Shown: one piece after another, positions 6,826 through 9,978 of the stretch
Numbering within the stretch: position 1 is the first letter of the stretch
Layout: each line of letters opens with the position of its first letter
The notes under the pieces: generated by a model
Databases searched by the model: none
Told to the model about the DNA's origin: nothing
Seen by the model: the letters and a program-made list of their open reading frames with translations, nothing else
DNA from: an uncultured Blautia sp.
Lineage (GTDB): Bacteria > Bacillota > Clostridia > Lachnospirales > Lachnospiraceae
Length of the DNA stretch: 9,978 nt
Reading direction: 5' to 3'
NCBI GenBank assembly: GCA_902476765.1
Contig: CABSEJ010000119.1
Location: forward strand, 1-9,978
Made by a program: the position numbers and the translations under genes

Positions 6826-7573
6826 AATTATAGTAGTTGAAGACGAAATTCTTCTTCAAGAAAATTTAATCAAAAAAATCAATCAGGCCGCTATGGGATT
6901 TCAGGTTATTGCAACAGCCGAAGACGGTGAAACTGCTTTGAATCTTATTGAAAGATATTTGCCTGACCTTGTTATCACAGATATTAAGATGCCCATCATG
7001 GATGGTCTGGAACTTTCTAAAGAACTCCACACTTTTTATCCTTCTGTTAATGTTTTAATTGTAAGTGGATATAATGAATTTGAACTGGCTCAAAAGGCCA
7101 TAGAATACGGCGTAAAAGGGTTTCTTCTAAAACCTGTATCTCTGGAAAAATTAAAGTTTCATTTATCCAAAATAAAAATTTCACTGGATAGCCAAAAAGA
7201 AGAGCTGGTCCTTCATCTGCATCAAAATACAAAATCTATGAGCAAAGAAGAGATTGCGAATTGTGTAGAGCAATATTTAAAAGAAAATTTTGCAAAACAG
7301 ATATCTCTGGGGAGTATTTCTGATAGGCTGGGATATTCTCCGGATTATCTCAGTCATTTATACAAAAAGCAAAAAAATTCTTCCCCTATCAAATACCTGA
7401 CAACGCTGAGGATGAATCATGCAAAACATCTTTTACTTCACCATCCTGAGCTAGACATTGAGACCATAGGAACGCTGTCCGGCTATCCGGACCCCGTATA
7501 CTTCAGCAGGGCATTTAAAAAACAAACTGGCTGTTATCCCAGCCAGTTTATAAAAAATCAAAATCTTTACTAA
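6800..7573 (+). CDS. Response regulator, receiver plus AraC-type DNA-binding domain (YesN-like)
   Basis: This 257-residue regulator has an N-terminal receiver domain with acidic pocket Glu14-Asp15, phosphoacceptor Asp61 in VITDIKMP, Ser89 and Lys111 (LLKP). A short linker (about 120-150) leads to an AraC-type double helix-turn-helix at about 155-253. That domain includes LGSISDRLGYSPDYLSHLYK and the C-terminal signature GYPDPVYFSRAFKKQTGCYPSQF, which is split here only for reading. It lacks the long middle region found in many 500-residue YesN proteins, so it is a compact form. The start at 6800 follows GGAGG (6784-6788) inside the kinase gene. It presumably receives phosphate from the kinase encoded just upstream and activates the divergent transport operon; that target is inferred from position. 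Transcription ends at the hairpin at 7580-7630. Confidence 0.93.
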   Translation: MTQNQTIYKIIVVEDEILLQENLIKKINQAAMGFQVIATAEDGETALNLIERYLPDLVITDIKMPIMDGLELSKELHTFYPSVNVLIVSGYNEFELAQKAIEYGVKGFLLKPVSLEKLKFHLSKIKISLDSQKEELVLHLHQNTKSMSKEEIANCVEQYLKENFAKQISLGSISDRLGYSPDYLSHLYKKQKNSSPIKYLTTLRMNHAKHLLLHHPELDIETIGTLSGYPDPVYFSRAFKKQTGCYPSQFIKNQNLY

Positions 7574-7579
7574 ATATCT

Positions 7580-7630
7580 TTTATTAAGAAAAAGGCGATA
7601 TTTTATGGGCATCTCCTTTTTCTTAATAAA
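7580..7630. terminator. Bidirectional intrinsic terminator between the regulator and glmS
   Basis: A perfect 16-base inverted repeat, TTTATTAAGAAAAAGG (7580-7595) and CCTTTTTCTTAATAAA (7615-7630), surrounds a 19-base loop that can extend the stem by GAT/ATC after one mismatch. In each direction the GC part of the stem is followed by TTTTTCTTAATAAA, so it can work on both strands. It starts seven bases after the regulator stop and lies between two convergent genes, as expected for a shared terminator. Confidence 0.85.
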
Positions 7631-7634
7631 CAAT

Positions 7635-7676
7635 ATCCTCCGTGCACAAGGCCTTTTACCCTTGTACACGGAGGAT
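7635..7676 (-). terminator. glmS transcription terminator hairpin
   Basis: The minus-strand arms ATCCTCCGTGTACAAGG (7676-7660) and CCTTGTGCACGGAGGAT (7651-7635) form a 17-pair stem with one G-U pair and an eight-base loop. On the plus strand the same position is a C-A mismatch, which argues for the minus strand as the functional one. A moderately U-rich tail ATTGTTTATT (7634-7625) follows. It begins 33 bases after the glmS stop and is backed up by the bidirectional terminator beyond it. Confidence 0.78.
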
Positions 7677-7708
7677 TCCCTATCTGGACAGGGAGATACT
7701 ATAGTTAA

Positions 7709-9547
7709 CTATTCCACAGTCACAGACTTAGCCAGATTCCTGGGCTTATCTACATCCAGACCTTTGGCCACGCTCACATAATATCCCATAAGCTGCAGCG
7801 GTACAATGGCCAAACTGGTAGTGAAATACTGCTCTGTCTTAGGAACATACACAGAGAAATCTGCCGTATCCTCTATACTGTAATTGCCATAAGTGGTAAG
7901 TCCCATAAGATAGGCCCCACGGCTCTTAACTTCAACCATATTGCTGATAGTTTTTTCGAACAGCCCCCTCTGTGTGACAACACCTACAACCAAAGTTCCG
8001 TCCTCAATAAGACTGATGGTTCCGTGTTTCAATTCTCCTGCTGCATAGGCCTCTGAATGGATGTAGCTGATTTCTTTCATCTTCAGGCTTCCCTCCAGGC
8101 TGATAGCATAGTCAATACCTCTGCCTATGAAGAAAATATCCTTTGCACTGGCATATTTGCTGGCAAACCACTGAATACGTTCCTTGTCATCCAGAACTCT
8201 CTGAATTTTATCCGGAAGGGTTCCCAGTTCCCGGAGAAGGTTGACATAACGTTCCTCTTCAATCAGCCCTCTTACCTTAGCGGCCTGGATAGCCAGCAGA
8301 TATACGGCAATAAGCTGTGTGCTGTAAGCCTTGGTGGTTGCCACGGAAATTTCCGGTCCTGCGTAGGTATACATAACATAGTCACTTTCTCTTGCAATAC
8401 TGGACCCTACTACATTGACAATTCCCATCACCGGCACGCCTTTTTCTTTAGCCAGGCGCAGGGCTGCCAAGCTGTCTGCAGTTTCTCCGGACTGTGATAC
8501 CACAATAACCATGGAATTCTTTCCCAGCATAGGATTCCGATACCGGAACTCAGAAGCCAAATCCACCTCAACAGGAATCTGGGCCAAATCTTCTATCACA
8601 TATTTTGCAGCCATTCCCACATGATAAGCAGAACCGCAGGCCACAATATAAATTCTGTCCAGTTTTTCCAGAACTTCATCCTCAAGACCCACCTGAGAAA
8701 AATCTACAGCGTTTTCCTTCACATAAGCGCCTACAGTGTCCTGTACCGCCTTAGGCTGCTCATGAATTTCTTTCAGCATGAAATGCTCATATCCGCTTTT
8801 CTCTGCGGCTTCCGCATCCCACTTGATTTCCACCATGTCCTTCTGGATTTCTTCCCGGTCAATATTATAGAAATAAACTTCGTCTTTAGTAAGTTCGGCA
8901 ATCTCATGGTTTCCGATATAGTACACGTTTCTTGTCTTATCCAGGATAGCCGGAACATCGGAAGCAATGAGACAGCCTGTATTATTTTTTCCGATAATCA
9001 GCGGGCTGTCCTTACGGGCAGCAAACAGCCTTCCGGGATAGTCATGAAACATTACGCCAAAGGCATAGGAACCCCGAATACGCAGCATAGCTCTGGTCAG
9101 AGCCTCCAGAGGAGTTCCTGTTTTTTTATAATAGTATTCCACCAGTTTTACGGCAATTTCCGTGTCTGTCTGAGAATAAAAACTGTATCCTGCTTTTATC
9201 AGCTTGTCTTTCAATTCCTGGTAATTTTCAATAATTCCGTTATGCACCAGCACCACATTTTTATCCTCTGTACAATGGGGATGTGCATTTTTTTCGGATG
9301 GTTCCCCGTGGGTAGCCCAGCGGGTATGTCCGATTCCACAGGTTCCCGGAACTGCAGAGCCGCCGTCGGTCTTCTCCACTAAAATTTTCAAACGTCCCTT
9401 AGCCTTAACAATCTCAATTTTTCCTGTATTATCATTGCGCACTGCAATACCGGCAGAGTCATAGCCTCGGTACTCCAGCTTGGACAAACCATTTAAAAGA
9501 ATTGGTGCCGCCTGTTCTTCGCCTACATATCCAACTATTCCACACAT
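7709..9547 (-). CDS. glmS: Glutamine--fructose-6-phosphate aminotransferase (isomerizing)
   Basis: This cytoplasmic enzyme makes glucosamine-6-phosphate from fructose-6-phosphate and glutamine, the entry step to peptidoglycan amino sugars. The 612 residues are full length (E. coli GlmS has 609). The N-terminal glutaminase domain starts MCGIVGYVG, with Cys2 becoming the N-terminal nucleophile, and has GHTRWATHGE (73-82) and HNGIIENYQ (102-110). The isomerase half has two SIS domains with CGSAYHVG (304-311), SQSGET (351-356), TTKAYSTQ (404-411), Glu492 in KEISY, His508 in ELKHG, and the C-terminal KPRNLAKSVTVE whose Lys607 matches E. coli Lys603. All key residues are present. The start is supported by GAGAGGT (9562-9556), eight bases upstream. 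It has its own promoter, a structured leader and a terminator, so it is a separate transcription unit. It is probably unrelated to the sulfatase cassette, although both may handle glucosamine. Confidence 0.97.
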   Translation of the reverse strand: MCGIVGYVGEEQAAPILLNGLSKLEYRGYDSAGIAVRNDNTGKIEIVKAKGRLKILVEKTDGGSAVPGTCGIGHTRWATHGEPSEKNAHPHCTEDKNVVLVHNGIIENYQELKDKLIKAGYSFYSQTDTEIAVKLVEYYYKKTGTPLEALTRAMLRIRGSYAFGVMFHDYPGRLFAARKDSPLIIGKNNTGCLIASDVPAILDKTRNVYYIGNHEIAELTKDEVYFYNIDREEIQKDMVEIKWDAEAAEKSGYEHFMLKEIHEQPKAVQDTVGAYVKENAVDFSQVGLEDEVLEKLDRIYIVACGSAYHVGMAAKYVIEDLAQIPVEVDLASEFRYRNPMLGKNSMVIVVSQSGETADSLAALRLAKEKGVPVMGIVNVVGSSIARESDYVMYTYAGPEISVATTKAYSTQLIAVYLLAIQAAKVRGLIEEERYVNLLRELGTLPDKIQRVLDDKERIQWFASKYASAKDIFFIGRGIDYAISLEGSLKMKEISYIHSEAYAAGELKHGTISLIEDGTLVVGVVTQRGLFEKTISNMVEVKSRGAYLMGLTTYGNYSIEDTADFSVYVPKTEQYFTTSLAIVPLQLMGYYVSVAKGLDVDKPRNLAKSVTVE

Positions 9548-9576
9548 ATTTATTTACCTCTCTACCTTTTCATCCC

Positions 9577-9591
9577 GTCAGCCTAGCCACC
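9577..9591 (-). repeat. Direct repeat copy A' in the glmS leader
   Basis: GGTGGCTAGGCTGAC on the minus strand is 14 of 15 identical to copy A at 9660-9674, 83 bases away. It forms the 3' side of the long hairpin and ends 14 bases before the glmS ribosome binding site. Confidence 0.75.
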
Positions 9592-9656
9592 TGGTGCACT
9601 GACATGTTCACCATTTGACTAATGACTTGCCTGAATTTCCGTCTCCGGCGTTGGCC

Positions 9657-9719
9657 TCAGTCAGCATAGCCACCGCTACGCCTAATAATAGCATAGAAAA
9701 AGGCCGGAAAAAAGGGCAT
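9657..9719 (-). CDS. Possible 20-residue upstream ORF (leader peptide) before glmS
   Basis: An ATG (9719-9717) preceded by a strong AGGAGG (9736-9731) eleven bases upstream opens a 20-codon frame beginning MPFFPAFFYA and ending GGYAD-stop. It is hydrophobic at first, with two Arg near the end. It starts 25 bases after the stop of the upstream gene. If translated, its ribosome would cover repeat copy A just before terminating, which could favour pairing of the middle segment with copy A'. Against it, the good promoter at 9720-9748 would start transcription near 9713, leaving this ribosome binding site and start codon outside that transcript. It would therefore be made only from read-through mRNA. 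I recognise no family. Confidence 0.35.
   Translation of the reverse strand: MPFFPAFFYAIIRRSGGYAD
9660..9674 (-). repeat. Direct repeat copy A in the glmS leader
   Basis: GGTGGCTATGCTGAC on the minus strand differs from copy A' (9577-9591) by one base. It can pair with the same middle segment (9616-9626) as A'. It is also the last coding part of the possible 20-codon ORF, whose stop codon follows immediately (9659-9657). Confidence 0.75.
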
Positions 9720-9748
9720 TTTATAAATTTCCTCCTGGTTTTTGTCAC
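9720..9748 (-). promoter_or_regulatory. Probable sigma-A promoter of glmS
   Basis: GTGACA (9748-9743, 5 of 6 to TTGACA) and TATAAA (9725-9720, 5 of 6 to TATAAT) are exactly 17 bases apart. The -35 element overlaps the TGA stop of the upstream gene. Transcription would start near 9713 and give a leader of about 165 bases before glmS. Confidence 0.65.
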
Positions 9749-9978
9749 TGCAGTTCCATTTGAAGCATTTTGTAAAAGTCCAGATATTCCTTCTCCACCT
9801 CCCGAAAAGCCCTCTCTTGATAAGTAAACACTGTTTTCATTTCCGGTTCTTTATCCTGTGACATCTCGCCCAAAAGTTCCCGTAAATCATAGTACAGCAT
9901 GTCCTTATCCACCTGCTTTACCAGCTCTGTCTCCCAAGCCTCCAGTTCTGTTCCCAAAAACTTTCTGAATATCATGTT
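9745..9978 (-). CDS. Unrecognised helical protein, C-terminal part
   Basis: The reading frame is open from the right window edge to a TGA at 9747-9745, giving at least 77 codons. An internal ATG (9975-9973) is visible, but no ribosome binding site can be checked because the upstream bases are missing; the true start probably lies outside the window. The visible part is rich in Glu, Lys and Leu, with stretches such as EMKTVFTYQERAFREVEKEY, and is expected to be almost entirely alpha-helical and cytoplasmic. There is no Cys, signal or membrane segment. I do not recognise the family. It lies upstream of glmS on the same strand, so read-through into glmS is possible, but a promoter lies at its end. 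Confidence 0.6.
   Translation of the reverse strand, partial: NMIFRKFLGTELEAWETELVKQVDKDMLYYDLRELLGEMSQDKEPEMKTVFTYQERAFREVEKEYLDFYKMLQMELQ

Larger units (their letters stand above)
9565..9713 (-). ncRNA. Candidate structured leader RNA of glmS with A-B-A' motif
   Basis: The 197 bases between the upstream stop and glmS contain clear secondary structure on the minus strand. GGCGT (9682-9678) pairs with ACGCC (9651-9647), or alternatively CCG-GAGA-CGG (9648-9639) forms a GNRA hairpin. A long hairpin uses GTCA (9626-9623) with TGAC (9580-9577), TAGTCA (9621-9616) with TGGCTA (9589-9584) and TGGTG (9613-9609) with CACCA (9596-9592). CCTTTT (9703-9698) could close the domain with AAAAGG (9570-9565). 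The motif GGTGGCTAnGCTGAC occurs twice (9674-9660 and 9591-9577), and the first copy can replace the second in pairing with 9626-9616. I do not recognise a glmS ribozyme or a known riboswitch here. The ends are approximate and function as a regulator is inferred. Confidence 0.5.

Noticed and set aside
8621..9382. Plus-strand 253-codon ORF inside glmS
   Set aside because: It is antisense to a full-length, well-conserved glmS and shows no domain-like composition.
9548..9744. glmS ribozyme in the glmS leader
   Set aside because: I could not find the ribozyme's cleavage-site region or conserved core, and the folding is different. A covariance-model search would settle it.
9548..9744. T-box, SAM, TPP, lysine, cobalamin or c-di-GMP riboswitch in the glmS leader
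   Set aside because: The conserved signature segments of these families were looked for by eye and not seen.
9615..9827. Plus-strand 70-codon ORF across the glmS leader and upstream gene end
   Set aside because: It is antisense to the structured leader and to a minus-strand gene, with no ribosome binding site seen before its ATG.
1..9978. CRISPR array, tRNA or rRNA gene, transposase or phage gene
   Set aside because: No regularly spaced repeats, tRNA-like folds, rRNA sequence or mobile-element proteins were seen on either strand.

Overview
The window looks like a chromosomal segment of a low-to-mid GC Gram-positive anaerobe, most likely a gut-type member of the Clostridia (Lachnospiraceae-like). 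The grounds are strong AGGAGG-type ribosome binding sites, a Firmicutes-type L10 leader attenuator, a lipoprotein sugar-binding protein, a CUT1 sugar importer without its own ATPase, and a YesM/YesN-like two-component pair. No database search was possible, so the taxon is an inference from gene style.

Layout. Positions 1-130 (minus) hold the 5' end of rplJ (ribosomal protein L10). Upstream of it are its autoregulatory leader, an attenuator hairpin and a strong promoter with an A-rich UP-like tract (171-409). Positions 486-4832 (minus) are a four-gene operon read as solute-binding lipoprotein, two CUT1 permeases, then a cytoplasmic sulfatase of the sulfamidase (SGSH)-like branch. Divergent from it, 4987-7573 (plus) encodes a sensor histidine kinase and an AraC-type response regulator whose reading frames overlap. 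The two units share a 154-base intergenic region (4833-4986). A near-symmetrical bidirectional terminator (7580-7630) and a second hairpin (7635-7676) separate the regulator from the convergent gene glmS (7709-9547, minus). Upstream of glmS is an unusual structured leader (about 9565-9713) with a promoter and a possible 20-codon upstream ORF. The window ends in the 3' part of an unrecognised helical protein (9745-9978, minus).

How the genes work together (inference). The kinase/regulator pair probably senses a glycan-derived signal outside the cell and activates the divergent transport operon, whose promoter has only a weak -35 element. The binding protein and permeases would import a sulfated sugar or short oligosaccharide, energised by a shared MsmK-type ATPase encoded elsewhere. 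The sulfatase has no signal peptide and would remove sulfate after uptake. Its similarity to human N-sulfoglucosamine sulfohydrolase makes an N-sulfated glucosamine product of heparin or heparan sulfate breakdown a testable substrate. Its Cys49 would need conversion to formylglycine by a maturase not present here.

The main points for a second look are this compact import-then-desulfate cassette set beside the rplJ and glmS housekeeping genes, and the glmS leader. In that leader a 15-base motif occurs twice (14/15 identical), and a segment between the copies can pair with either one. This A-B-A' arrangement resembles a conformational switch but does not match any riboswitch or the glmS ribozyme as I know them.
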